Shown here in pieces: positions 43,372 through 54,895 of a DNA stretch of 64,000 nt. This DNA is from Turnera subulata (Eukaryota; Streptophyta; Magnoliopsida; Malpighiales; Passifloraceae), in assembly GCA_028386065.3 (NCBI GenBank), contig JAKUCV010002887.1:1-64000 (forward strand). The letters are read 5' to 3'. The notes beneath the pieces are model-generated. The model was given only the letters and a program-made list of their open reading frames with translations, searched no databases and was not told the origin of the DNA. The position numbers and the translations under genes are program-made. How positions within the stretch are numbered: position 1 is the first letter of the stretch; each line of letters starts with the position of its first letter.

Positions 43372-44047
43372 ATGGGGAAGATTCACATACTTGTTTTTGT
43401 TTCCATGCTATCCATGTTTCTTGCAAAGAAATGCATAAGCATATCCACTAGAAATAACATCACAGATCAAGAAGCACTTCATGCCTTGAAGGCTGCAATC
43501 ACTTATGATCCTGAAAACATCTGGGCTCGCAACTGGAGTACCAATGCCTCTTTCTGCAACTGGGTTGGCATCACCTGTAGCAACCACAGGCAGCGAGTTA
43601 TTGAGTTGAATATAAGTGAAATGGGACTAGTGGGAGCCATTCCTCCACAGCTCGGAAACCTTTCCTTCCTCTGGTTGATAGATGTTAAAGGAAATCAGTT
43701 CCATGGATATATACCCCCTGAGTTGGCAAACTTAAGAAGGATGGAGTATCTTTTATTTTCTTCCAACAATTTCACTGGTAAGTACCCTACTTAATCTGTG
43801 CGAGCAGAACTGATCATTGAACCACGCAATAATTTATTTTTAATGTCTGACAGGTACAATTCCACATGGAATTTTTAACATGTCTTCATTGGTGACCATT
43901 GGCTTCACATACAATAGTATATATGGAAATCTTCCAACGGACATATGTGATAATCTTCCCAACTTGGTATATCTTCAACTTTCGGAAAATCTACTTAGCG
44001 GCCAGATTCCATCAGAAATTTAGAAATGTAGAAAACTGCAGTCAATA

Positions 44048-45606
44048 TCCTTATCAACGAATTATTTTGTGGGAAAAAAACCTGAAGAAGTTGGGTACCT
44101 ACCCATGCTCAGGATTCTGCTTCTTGGTGGAAACAATCTTACAAGTCCATATGATTATGAAGTTTTTGGATTAATGAAGCATTTTTTTTGCTAGCTACTA
44201 TAGTAGTTTTTTTTTTGTTTAAATAATTCTTCTTACTTCTACATTTCGATTACAGGTCATATACCTGAGTCAATCTTCAACATGACTTCCATCCAAAATA
44301 TTGATTTTTCTTTCAACAGTTTGTCAGGTAATGAATAATGTTTAGAGTTCCATTTTATATATTAGTTACTGCAGGTTTTGGAAAGCAAACAGTTAGCGTT
44401 GGTATCTTAGCAGTTGAGATTGCAAGGCTTAAACCATATGTTTTGACAGTTAATTTATCAAAAGCTTAAAAATTATAATTTAACTTGGGAATAGCAATTT
44501 TTATAGTTTTTTTAGGAATCGCATTTGTTACAGTTCATTGAAAGTTGAAATCTAACATTTTTATAGTTTTTCCGTTACAGGAACGATACCTTCCAATATC
44601 GAAAATGTTCCCAACTTGCAGTATTTGATGTTACAATACAATAATCTAACAGGCCATATTCCTGCAAGTGTGTTCAACATCTCAACTTTACTCCGGCTTT
44701 CTCTAGACGTAAATAAACTCTCAGGTTTTCTTCCAACAACAACAGGCAATTTGAGAGATATCCGAAGCCTCTCTTTGCAAGATATCCTTGTCAACGAATT
44801 ATTTTGTGGGAGAAATACCTGAAGAAATTTGGTATGTACCCATGCTCAGGATTCTACTTCTTGGTGGGAACAATCTTAGAGGTCTATATGGTTATGCAGT
44901 TTTTGGATGGATGGAGCATCTTTCTACTAACTGCTATAGTAGTTTACATATATAAATATAATTCTTCTCACTTCTACATTTCAATTACAGGTCATATACC
45001 TGAGTCAATCTTCAACCTGTATTCGATCCAAAATATTGATTTTTCTTCAGTTTGTCAGGTAATGAATAATGTGTACTTGAGTTCCATTCTATATATATAT
45101 ATATTAGTTACCTTGGATGTCCAATATCACTTTCTTTCTTTCTCGTTTTAGTTTTTTTACTAATCAGTTACGGCAGGTTTTGGAAAGTAAACAGTTAGTG
45201 TTGGTGTCTTAGTAGTTGCTATTGCAAGGCTTAAACCATATGGTTTGAAGTTCCACTATGTTTTGATAGTTAATTTATCAAACGATTAAAAATTATGAAT
45301 TTAACTTAGGAGTAGCATTTTTTATAGTTTTTTTAAGGAATCTCATATATGTTATAGTTCATTGAAAGTTGAAACCTAACATTTTTATAGTTTTTCCGTT
45401 ACAGGAACAATACCTTCCAATGTAGAAAATGTTCCCAACTTGCAGCATTTGATGTTACAGTACAATAATCTAACAGGCCATATTCCGGCAAGTGTGTTCA
45501 ACATCTCAGCTTTACTCTGTCTTTCTCTAGACGTAAATAGACTCTCATGTTTTCTTCCAACAACAATAGGCAATTTGAGAGATATCCGAAGCCTCTCTTT
45601 GCAAGA
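44048..45606 (+). repeat. Internal tandem duplication in pseudogene E
   Basis: The block beginning ATCCTTATCAACGAATTATT (44048) restarts at 44784 (ATCCTTGTCAACGAATTATT). Each copy contains the end of exon 2, exon 3, an intron and the start of exon 4. Sizes are about 736 and 820 bp. The junction fuses exon 4 LRR sequence (SLSLQD) to exon 2 sequence. Confidence 0.85.
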
Positions 45607-46505
45607 CAATTTCTTGAGCAATTACCCCTCCAACCCAGAACTTGAGCTTTTCACCTCTTTCGCAAATTGTAGTGCCTGACAAGATTGCACCTCGCCAAAA
45701 ACTTATTCAATGGCATCCTTCCAGAGTCCATAGGAAATCTCACAAGAAATCTAACGGAGCTAACCATGGATACTAACGAGCTAGTGGGCAATATTCCAAG
45801 TGAACTTGGTAACTTGAGCAGCTTAATAATGTTGTCCTTGGGCGTGAACAAATTGAGTGGGTCTATTCCACCAACTGTGGCTAGGATGGGAAACCTTCAA
45901 CAATTGTATCTATGTAACGCAAGCAGCTTAAGCGAATTATACTTGCGAAGAAATAGGTTGTCTGCAGCCTTACCTGATTGCATTGGACTTCTTACCTCAT
46001 TAAGAGTCCTTGCTCTTGATGCCAACGCCCTAAGTTCACCCATTCCAATGTCATTGTGGGGCCTTAAAGATCTTCTCACTTTGATGTTGAGTTTCAACTC
46101 GTTCAACGGCTGACTTCCCCTTCAAGTTGGACAAATGGTGGCCTTAACACTGTTGAATTTGTCAGGAAATCATTTTTTTGGCAATATTCCAAGCACCTTA
46201 GGCCAACTCAAGGATTTAAGCACTCTCTTTTTATGCAATAACAGGTTCTAGGGAGCAATTCCAGAATCACTAGGTAAATTGAAAGGCTTGGAAATGTTAG
46301 ACCTATCATCGAACAACTTATCTGGTAACCTCCCCAAGTCATTGGAAGAGCTTAAGTCGTTGGTATATTTCAATGTATCTTTCAATGCACTGGAAGGGGA
46401 AATTCCAAGTGGAGGAAGATTCATATATTTCACTGCCGGATCATTCACGTCAAATAAGGCATTGTGTCGTCCTCCTAGATTGCAAGTCCCTCCCTGTAGC
46501 AGTGA

Positions 46506-46515
46506 CTCTCATCAT
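46506..46515 (+). repeat. MULE target-site duplication (left copy)
   Basis: CTCTCATCAT, repeated exactly at 53724-53733 on the other side of the element. 9-10 bp is the expected size for Mutator-type elements. Confidence 0.9.
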
Positions 46516-46719
46516 GGGTTTATGGTACGGATGGTACCCATATTTTATTGGTTGAGACAACCGTGTACCTACAACTTTTCTGGAGACAATTATATACCTG
46601 GAGTTTTCGCGGGCAGTTCAGTCACGGGTCTCGGGCGGGGCATTTGCTGACGTGGATTCTGCCCGTTTGTGACCTGCTGCCCGGAGTACGAAACAACCGC
46701 GTTTTTGTGGGCCCCACAC

Positions 46720-47754
46720 GACGCGACATCGTTTTGCTTGTCACGTGGCATTGGTGGGCCCCACCCAGGGTCCCGGCTACTTACCGGGCATACCGTCCCG
46801 AGTCGCAACTGTTCAATGCCCCAAACCGACCCAATCCGATGGCGTTTGGACTTTTTTTTGACTGTTTTCTAAAATCCCAAATCAATTTCACCTATTCCTC
46901 TCCCTCTCTCTCTATTCATTTTCCCATTCCCCTCTCTCTTTCCTCTCGTTCCTTCAAAATTGGGAAAGAGGTAGACGATGAACGGAGCCCTGGCCTTGAG
47001 GACAAAAACCTCCCGTTGAAGCCTATTGGTGCGGAGACGAGGCGTCGTTCATCGAAGCATTAAAATCCGAAACCAAGAACGGAACCGCTGAATCCAAATC
47101 GTAGAATCGAAACCCTACAATCAGAATCCTAGAATCGAAACCATCTAATCCAAACCCTATAATCGAAACCCACCACCCATCAAAGCATCATTGTTTACGA
47201 AACCCTACATCCAACCTAACAACCCTAAATCCAACCCATTCGAACCCTAATCCCCTTAAACCCCTTGGATTGACGAGTCTTGAAAATCACAATTACGCAG
47301 CATGATAAAGAGAGGGAAGAAAAAACAAGGTTGAGAAGCCCCAATTCGATTTCACCACATCTGGTGGATTAGTGCTTTTTTGACTGGGAGATCAGGGGCT
47401 GAAGTCTGGGAGTGCGCAAATTATCGGGGCCAGGCAGAAAAGCAAGGGAGAGGAGTTTGAGAAGGTACGTGTCGAATATAAGTTGTTGTAAAGTGGTTTT
47501 GATTCCACCACGACTGCTACTTTTGTTGTCGGTGGTGGAATTTTATATGGTGTTGAGTTTCTGAAAAAACCCTTCCCCTGTACTGTAGTGCATAATTAAT
47601 GTGTATTCAATTCATCTCTGCAAAATTAAATATTGTGTTGGTAATTAGTGTTGTTGTTTGTTGTTTCCGCTGTTACTTTCTACTATCGGATGTTTGGGAA
47701 AAACGTTTTTGTCTTATTTCAATTGTGTGATGGGCAGGGTTCTTTGCGGGAAAC
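46720..47754 (+). promoter_or_regulatory. MULE transposase leader region
   Basis: Subterminal GC-rich DNA, then CT-rich sequence and a stretch with repeated AATCGAAACCCTA-type units (47080-47250) resembling telo-box motifs (AAACCCTA), likely 5' UTR and first intron of the transposase gene. A likely splice acceptor (GGGCAG) lies just before 47740. Confidence 0.4.
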
Positions 47755-50700
47755 ATGGTTCTGTTAAGATACCATGTTGATAGGCAGTTTAGGAGGTCAC
47801 CAAATGCAGTTGAGTATGTAGGGGGTGCTGTTGTTGATAGTGATGGAGATGCTGACGGGATGGGGTTCTGGACATTGTTAGCGTGGTGTAAGAAAATAGG
47901 GCATTGGAAAGTGGATAAAATATGATTTGTTGAACCTGGATTGTGCTTGCATGATGGGCTAATTCATGTAGATAGTGGAGGTTCCAATGACCTGAGGTTA
48001 GTTGATTTTACTTGCAAGCATGAAGTTATAGACGTTTATGTTGAGTATGGGGCTGTGGTGCACCCTTTGATTGCTAGGAGTCCTAGCAAAGTATGTGCTG
48101 AACTAGGAATAAATGAGAAAGGACAAAGGGGCGGAGCAGTAGGTGTGGGGGTACACGCAACAGTTCACAGTGCTGGAAGTAGCAAGCTTGTAGAAGGACC
48201 TGCCTTCACTTTTGGGGATGCTGGACCACCAATGCAAGCCCAAAGTAGCAGTGAAGACTCTGATTTCTGTCTCTCTGATTAGGTTGTGGCAGATTCAGAG
48301 AGCGAGTCAGTGGTTGATTCGGCAGAATGCTGTGAAGACAATGAAGATGCAAGCAGTGATGATGAAGATTATGTATGTCCAGCAGGGGATGCTCATTCAG
48401 ACAGTTGGTCAGTTGTTGATTCCGCAAAAGATACTGGAGGTCCAAAAGATTCTGATGATGAAGAAGATGCTGCCACTATGTGTGAAGCTGCATGGACCCT
48501 TTTAGGCTATTTAGCAGATGAGAATGATGAGGAGCTGCAGACAGTGATGAGGGAGCAACAAAATATTGAACTCACCAGCAGCAAATAAGAGGCAGTATTG
48601 GTGAAGGTAATGGTGAGCTTAGGGAGGGCAATCTGGGAACTAATAATGAGGATGGGACTGGAGTGCTGGCGAGGATAGTTTGGGCAATAATAATGTTGAT
48701 GAGACTGCAGATGCTGGGGAGGGCAGAAGGGGAATTGACTATGGCCCTAGGGTTGACGTGGAAGTTGGGGGCAATAATGTCCAAACAAATATAGGTGGTC
48801 CTAATGTCGAGGAGATAGGCTTCAATTCGGATGAGCAGGGTAGTTTTGGGTCCCCTGACTCAGGCAGCGATAGTGAGGGTGCATGGAGGAGGGACACGCC
48901 CACTGTGTGGTTTAATGTCAATGCAAATGACCTATTTTTTCAAAAATGGATGGTTTTTGTTGATAAGAAACAAATTAAAGATGCTGTGAGGAAACACTCC
49001 ATCGTTCAGAGGAAAGACATCAAAGTGGTAAAGGTATTTTATCCTTTCAACCCTAGCTTGTCTTGGGATTCTTTATTCTCGTTCTTACCAAGGGCTGTGA
49101 TGCTTTGTGGGTAGGGTTTCCAAATTGGCTTTGGCATGGGATCCCGTAGTTCACACGCAGCAGAACCTAGTCTGTACTAATGTTATCTGATGCTTTCCGT
49201 TATGATGTGTAGGACTCAAGAGAGAAATACACTGCACTGTGCAAGGAGGAAGGATGCAACTGGCGCCTCCATGTGTCAACACTTGGTAGTCGTAGGAAGA
49301 GATGAAGAACAAAGACTTACACTAAACATGGTGAACGTTGTGGGAAGGCCTCAAGGAATTCAAGGTTAACCTATAAGCACTTGGCCACTTATTTCATTGA
49401 CACAAAGGGGCAGCTGACTTTGAATATGAGAATTCGGGAGATGATGGCTGATGTGAAGGAGCACTTGAAGTTTGAAGTGTCTAGCCACCAGTGTAGATAT
49501 ACTAAGCAACAGGTTAACAAATTTTACAATGGTGATGTTCTTGCTGAGTTCAGCCGCTTGGAAGACTATGCTAAAGAGCTAAGGCTGACTAACCCTGGCA
49601 GTAGTGTATATGTCTCCTCAACTGATGATGGCAAGTTTGAGTCTGTGTATGTGTGTTTTGATGTAGTGAAGAAGGGCTTTCTTCAAGGTGCAGGCGGGTT
49701 ATTAGACTTGATGGATGCTTCTTGAAAGGTTCATTTGAAGGGCAAATATTGGCAGTCGTGGAAAGGGATGCCAATAATCAAATGTACCCCATTGCCTGGG
49801 CAGTGGTGAATTATGAGAGGAAGCACACATGGAGGCAATTTCTGATTGAGTTGATGCGGGATTTTGGAATCCCTGCAGGGCTGGGAAATGGTTGGACATT
49901 TATAAATGACCAGCAGAAGGTACTATACTACTCTCAAACTTTTTAATCTTATTGTGTTTTGGAACTTAGTACTTCTGTTATTTATTCATGATGTTGTTGA
50001 TGTCATAAACAGGGTCTTGCATCAGCTTTGCATGAGCTGATGCCGTATGCAGCACATCGCAATTGTGCAAGACATATCTATGCTAAGTGGAGGAAGAAAT
50101 GGAAGGAAGACAACCTCCAAATGCAATTCTGGAAAACATGTAAAGCAACCTGTGAGGCAGACTATAATATTGAGTTGGCAAAGCTAGCTGAGATTTCAGA
50201 GGAAGCTAAGGTAGACTTCTTGGAGGTTAGTCCCAACAAATGGTGCAAGGCTTTCTTTTCTACTGAGTCAAAATGTGATGTTGTTGACAATAATATGTCA
50301 GAGGCACTTAATGCATGGATTATGGAGGCTAGGTATAAAAGCATTGTCTCGATGATGGAGATCATAAGAAAGTTAGTCATGTGTAGGCTAGGAGAGAGGA
50401 GAGGTAAAACAGATATGTTCAGTGATGGTATTGCACCTAGAATTTGGGATAGAATTCAGGACAATTAGGATATCGCTTGCAATTTTGTGGAAGACTTTAA
50501 TGGGGATGATGGGTATGAGGTAGTCCGAGGAGAGGAACAATATATGGTTAGACTGAGAGATCATACCTGTAGTTGTCGAGCTTGGGAATTGATAGGAATT
50601 CCCTATCCACATGTAATATGTGTGATTCAGAGGGAGAGGTTAAGGGTAGCTGACTATGTCAGTCATTGGTATACCCTAGATATGTATTAGAAAAGCTATC

Positions 50701-52111
50701 AATACTCCATTGAACCTGTGCGTGGAAGGAAATTTTGGCCACATACTGGGAGGCCCGATTTGTCTCCTCCAGACATTATTAAGATGCCTAGAAGAAAGAA
50801 GACCAAGAGACAGGGTGAAGAATGGGAAAAAAAGAAGAAGGAATCTCGGTCAAGGCCTAAGAGGAAAATCCATTGCACAATTTGTCATAAGTCTGACCAC
50901 AACAGGAAAACATGCAAACTACGCAATAAGGTAGGGTTAACAATGTCAGTTTATGGTACCCTTGAAGTTCACCTGCTTATAGTTTATGCTCTCTGGTTGC
51001 AGAACACTGCTGATCCTTCAGATGCCGCTAATGTCGCCCATTCAATTGAAGACAATGTAAGTTGCTAAATGCATTTGTGCTTGCTTGTGTTCATCTAAAT
51101 TCACACTTCTCTGCATGTTACTTTCAGACTACAGTGAGCCTTGGTTATACGACTGAAGTTGGGAAGTCTTCTAATGCTTCCAATTTCCAGAATTCAGCTG
51201 TACAAGAGGTTTGCACAACTAGAACCATTTTAAATGTCTGTGCTTTATTATGTGGTCACTTTGTTGTTGTGGTTACTTTATTATTGGTACCTATGACCCA
51301 CATTTCAGGGTGCACCAATAATGGGCCATTCAAAAGAAAAAGTCAGGGGCATCAGGATTGGAGGAGGAAGAGGTGTGATTTGAGGAAGAGGAAGAGGTCT
51401 GAGAGGTGGTAGAGGTATCAGTCGTGGCAATTTTATGCCACCACGCAACATCTCTACTGCTCCTGAAGCCCAAAGTAACCTCAATTCTGAAGCTGCTCTT
51501 GGCTGTAATGCCTCAACTACACCTGTGGTTCAAAAGGGTATGTATCAACAATAACTGAGCATGCAACTTCGTTGTAGTCACTGTATGTGCTCAAAATGAT
51601 ATGCATCAACCCTAACTGAGCATGCAACTTGCGTAATATGCAGAAACAACTGATGGGGCACAAGCAGCTGTTGATAATGACTTCATTGCTGACGAATTGC
51701 TTTGCTGACATTGCAGAAGAGGTCCTATCCGAAGTTGCAACTGTCGAATGTCGTGGTAAGCTTGCAATCTTAATGAAGGTACATGATGTGCTAATTATGT
51801 CATAAATGTTGATGTTATTGTTGCTGTGTGCAGAGTCTCGAAATGTAGAGTCCACCAACGTTAGTGCAACAAATGTCCCTACAGCAGTGCAAGACAACAA
51901 CAGTTCAAGGGAGGAAATCATAACAAGGTTAAGGGCAGCAACTTTACAGTCTCAGAAGACTGTTTTGACTAGATCAAAGACAGTTTCAGTTGCGTTTGGT
52001 AGATGCACAACAACCCAACGCAGCCCAGGCAACAAGGGCACCAAAAATAAGCTACCCTTAACCCAGGAAAGCTGCAGTGATGCCCACAAGAAGAAAAAGA
52101 AGACCGCATGA
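47755..52111 (+). pseudogene. MULE transposase (mudrA-like), broken
   Basis: Readable order: a PB1-like N-terminal domain (FWTLLAWCKKIGHWKVDKI; GLCLHDGLIHVD), an acidic Asp/Glu/Ser spacer, a MuDR DNA-binding region (DLFFQKWMVFVDKKQIKDAV; CKEEGCNWRL), an MULE transposase core with catalytic-type Asp in RLDGCFLKG and INDQQKG (49690-50100), a SWIM zinc finger (CSCRAWELIGIPYPHVIC, about 50565), and a C-terminal zinc knuckle (CTICHKSDHNRKTC). Inactivating lesions: TGA at 47923 (Trp expected), TAG at 48280, a frameshift near 48590-48680, a stop near 49303, a frameshift near 49690, and stops at 50466 and 50688. Introns are present, for example 49920 to about 50011. Non-autonomous in its present form. 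Confidence 0.88.
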
Positions 52112-52781
52112 AGAAGAAGACTGCATGAAGAAGAAGACCACCTGTAGTATTTTAGTATTTTGTGGAATGTGTGTGCCTCATAAACAGGCACAATCTGGAT
52201 GTATTGACTAGTAATGAATGAGTTCCAAACAATCACGCACTAAGTTTATGTTATTGTCTTAAGCACTATGTTTATGTTATTATCTTAAGCTCTATTTTCG
52301 CGTGATTGACATTGTGTTGCTGTAATATTGACTGCTATTGTGTGCGATGCAACAAGACATTATGTTTTGTTCAATTGATCGACATTATGGTATCAATAAT
52401 TGACTTAATCCAGTACATTACATTTTGTGTTCAGTCACATTACATTTTCATTTCCATCATGGACATCATACATCAACAGCAGCATACATCAACAGATTAG
52501 AGAGCATCCAACAGATTACTAAGCATACATTTAATCCATTCAGACAGAAACCTCTTGGTACACGGATGGATTGAGCACAGTCCTACCATTTGAACAACAC
52601 AAAAACACCCATACAAACCCAGGTTCTACACCCATTAAAACCCAGCAGCAAAACAGCTGAGCTAAAAAACCCAAGCTAAAACACCGATACAAACCCAGCA
52701 ACATACAACAAAAACAACATATCATCCATGCAACCTAAGCCTCCATTTGAACCCATCACCCCGAGAACCTGTAAGCAATCT
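52112..52781. other. Region between the convergent MULE genes
   Basis: 3' ends of the transposase gene (plus strand) and the GRF gene (minus strand). No other coding signal seen. Confidence 0.6.
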
Positions 52782-53356
52782 TCAAAACAACGCCTTTAGC
52801 ATCAAGTGGAAAACCAGACTCAGTCCCGTTATTGCATACCACGAACAACACAAGCCACCACGCCCAACATACAGTGATAACTGAACCTCTAACTTCCCCT
52901 TCTCCACTAGCACAGCATCTCGAGCTTTAACCAGCATTAAACTTTCGGCCTTCAATTCCTCCAACTCATACTTCTTTTTCTCACTTCTTGTCACATGCTT
53001 ATGGATCTCTGCCGTAAGCCTTTGATTCTCCTCATATAACTCCCGCTCCCTGTCCCGCAACCTCTCACAACTTCTGCAACCCACCCACACACATCGCCAT
53101 CTACGAACATAAAGAAATTATATGAATTGCACTTATGGGACCTCATCCCGAGATGTTGGTCTGTCCATGATATCCACTTTCCAGTCTTCAAGCCACAGAA
53201 GCACACGAAATCAGGACGTTGTTTTCCAACAATGGAAGTGATGCGCTTGGCACTCCTCGCTCTTGGCCGCCGTGATGAACCCCGCGAAACCTGTGACGAG
53301 GACGATGACGACTGCGAAGAAGACACCCTCAGATGCAGCGGTTTGGGGGAAAACAA
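52782..53356 (-). pseudogene. GRF zinc-finger/coiled-coil/membrane protein gene of the MULE
   Basis: Start ATG at 53356, about 165 bp inside the right TIR. A Ser-rich N-terminus (SSSQSSSSSS; SRGSSRRP) is followed by a GRF-type zinc finger (CFCGLKTGKWISWTDQHLGM, then KCNSYN...VCGW; the family pattern is CxCG...T.W.NPGRR...C). A one-base shift near 53085 leads into a heptad-like coiled coil (ERLRDRERELYEENQRLTAE; EELKAESLMLV) and a C-terminal hydrophobic segment (ITGLSLVFHLMLKALF), stopping at 52782. This resembles small plant proteins like At4g04775. The frameshift suggests a pseudogene. Its TIR-proximal, convergent position suggests it belongs to the element rather than being captured by chance. 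Function in transposition is unknown. Confidence 0.7.
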
Positions 53357-53520
53357 TGGGGTTGGGAGGACACAACGGGAGGAGACGAGATGGAAGAAGA
53401 CACGGGAGGAGAGGAGAGCGAGAGAACAGACGAGAGAGGGAGAGGAAGAAAATAAAAGATGAGATTAGTTTTTTGATGTAGGGTTCACCTTTATCAACAT
53501 TGGGACGAATTGGGTCGGTT

Positions 53521-53723
53521 TGGGGCCCACAAAAAAACGCGGTCGTTTCGTACTCCGGGCAACAGGTCACAAACGGGCAGAATCCACGTCAGCAAGTGCC
53601 GCGCCCGAGACCCGTGACTGAACTGCCCGCGAAAACTCCAGGTATATAATTGTCTCCAGAAAAGTTGTAGGTACATGATTGTCTCAACCAATAAAATATG
53701 GGTACCATCCGTACCAAAAACCC
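53521..53723 (-). repeat. Right terminal inverted repeat of the MULE
   Basis: Inverted copy of 46516-46716; the two differ by only a handful of bases by eye. Confidence 0.9.
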
Positions 53724-53826
53724 CTCTCATCATCATTCGAGGACTACTAAGTCTATACTATTAAGGTTTGTTTTGCCTCCGGAGGCATATGTGGTTCTCA
53801 TGGTGGCTTTCATTCTTCTTCTTATA

Positions 53827-54076
53827 AAGCCTTTTTTCATCATTGTATTAGACCTCAAAGTTGAAAATCATTCCTGTATTGAATTTTGATTTGTTTTCAT
53901 CCCTTTATTTTTGGATTTTGGCTTATTTTCATCCTTGTGTTCACCTTTTTGGCCTATTTGGAGGGATAAAAATAAGCCAAAATCCTCGAACAGAGGGATG
54001 CAAACAGGCCAAAACTAATACAGGGATGACTTTCAACTTTATGGTCTGACACAGGGATGAAAAAAAGCTTTAATCC
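53827..54076. mobile_element. 250-bp palindromic MITE in the juxtamembrane exon of E
   Basis: Flanked by a 10-bp target duplication TCTTCTTATA (53817-53826, 54077-54086). The two halves are inverted repeats: AAGCCTTTTTTCATCATTG at the left matches the complement AAAGCTTTTTTTCATCCCTG of the right, through TTGGCTTATTTTCATCC near the middle. No coding capacity. The duplication length fits a Mutator-type MITE. Confidence 0.85.
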
Positions 54077-54895
54077 TCTTCTTATATATCAAAGAAGGCA
54101 AAGAATTATTCCCAACAAAGGAGCATTGCCATTGGCTAATCAAAGGAGGATTTCTTACCTAGAGCTCATGCGAGCTACAAACAAATTACATGAAAGTAAT
54201 TTGCTGGGCAAGGGGAGTTTCGGGTCTGTTTATCAAGGAACACTTCAGGATGGACAAAGTATAGCAGTTAAGGTCTTCGATTTGCAATTGGAAGAAGCGG
54301 TCAGCAGTTTTGATAGAGAATGCGAAATCTTGGGCAACATTCGTCACCATTTGTTTGTATCTTACTGATTTTTGTTTTGGCCTATAAAGGTTTTCGGCTT
54401 GAATTTTTTTTGTCACATCTCTTATGCTTTGCTAATAATGCAATGCAATTCTTGTCTTGCAGAGTACGGCCTGGATGGAGTTGTGTCCACAAAGATTGAT
54501 GTTTATAGTTTTGGAATAATGTTGATGGAAACTTTCACCAGAAGGAAGCCACAGATGACTTGTTTGATGGAGGGATAAACTTCACAAGTTGAGTTAAAGC
54601 ATCACTACCAAGTTCAACGATGAACATCGTGGATAGCAACATGCTAATTGGAGAAAATCGAAACTTTGTAAATGTGGAGAAATGTCTGATATCTATAATG
54701 GAATTGGCTCTTCATTGTGCACATGAATTGCCAGAAGAGAGGCTCAACATGATTGAAATATCAACAAGGCTTAAAAAGATCAGAACTATCCTCTTACCAA
54801 GAAACCGCAGGAGACCACAGCGACCACAGCATTAAACTTATCACTTCAATAATCTTATGCAATATTTTTATTTCTCAGTTGTCATGTAGGGATGA

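Larger units (their letters stand above)
46516..53723 (+). mobile_element. Mutator-like element (MULE, 7.2 kb) with long TIRs
   Basis: Terminal inverted repeats of about 200 bp (46516-46716 and 53521-53723) begin GGGTTTATGGTACGGATGG at the left and GGGTTTTTGGTACGGATGG (complement) at the right, with a 10-bp target duplication. The left end has about 100 bp of extra GC-rich sequence before similarity resumes at CCCCAAACCGACCCAAT. Inside are a plus-strand transposase gene and a convergent minus-strand GRF zinc-finger gene, the same layout as mudrA and mudrB in maize MuDR. Both genes carry disabling mutations. TIRs are still highly similar. Confidence 0.92.
43372..54835 (+). pseudogene. LRR receptor kinase E, heavily disrupted paralogue of D
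   Basis: Same exon plan as D: exon 1 43372-43777 (406 nt, as in D), exon 2 from 43854, exon 3 44256-44327 (72 nt). Damage: TGG to TAG at 44021, a tandem duplication of about 0.75 kb (second copy from 44784), a frameshift near 45676, a missing LRR near 45925, stops near 46111 and 46249, a 7.2-kb MULE at 46516, a 250-bp MITE at 53827, and loss of the kinase core between NIRHH (about 54351) and the last exon (54463-54835), which removes the catalytic loop and DFG, plus a 1-nt deletion near 54549. Removing the MULE and one target copy restores the frame around SDSHHHSR. Not functional as a receptor kinase. Confidence 0.92.

Noticed and set aside
46548..47063. 171-codon ORF
   Set aside because: It runs across the MULE left TIR and leader; no coding signature.
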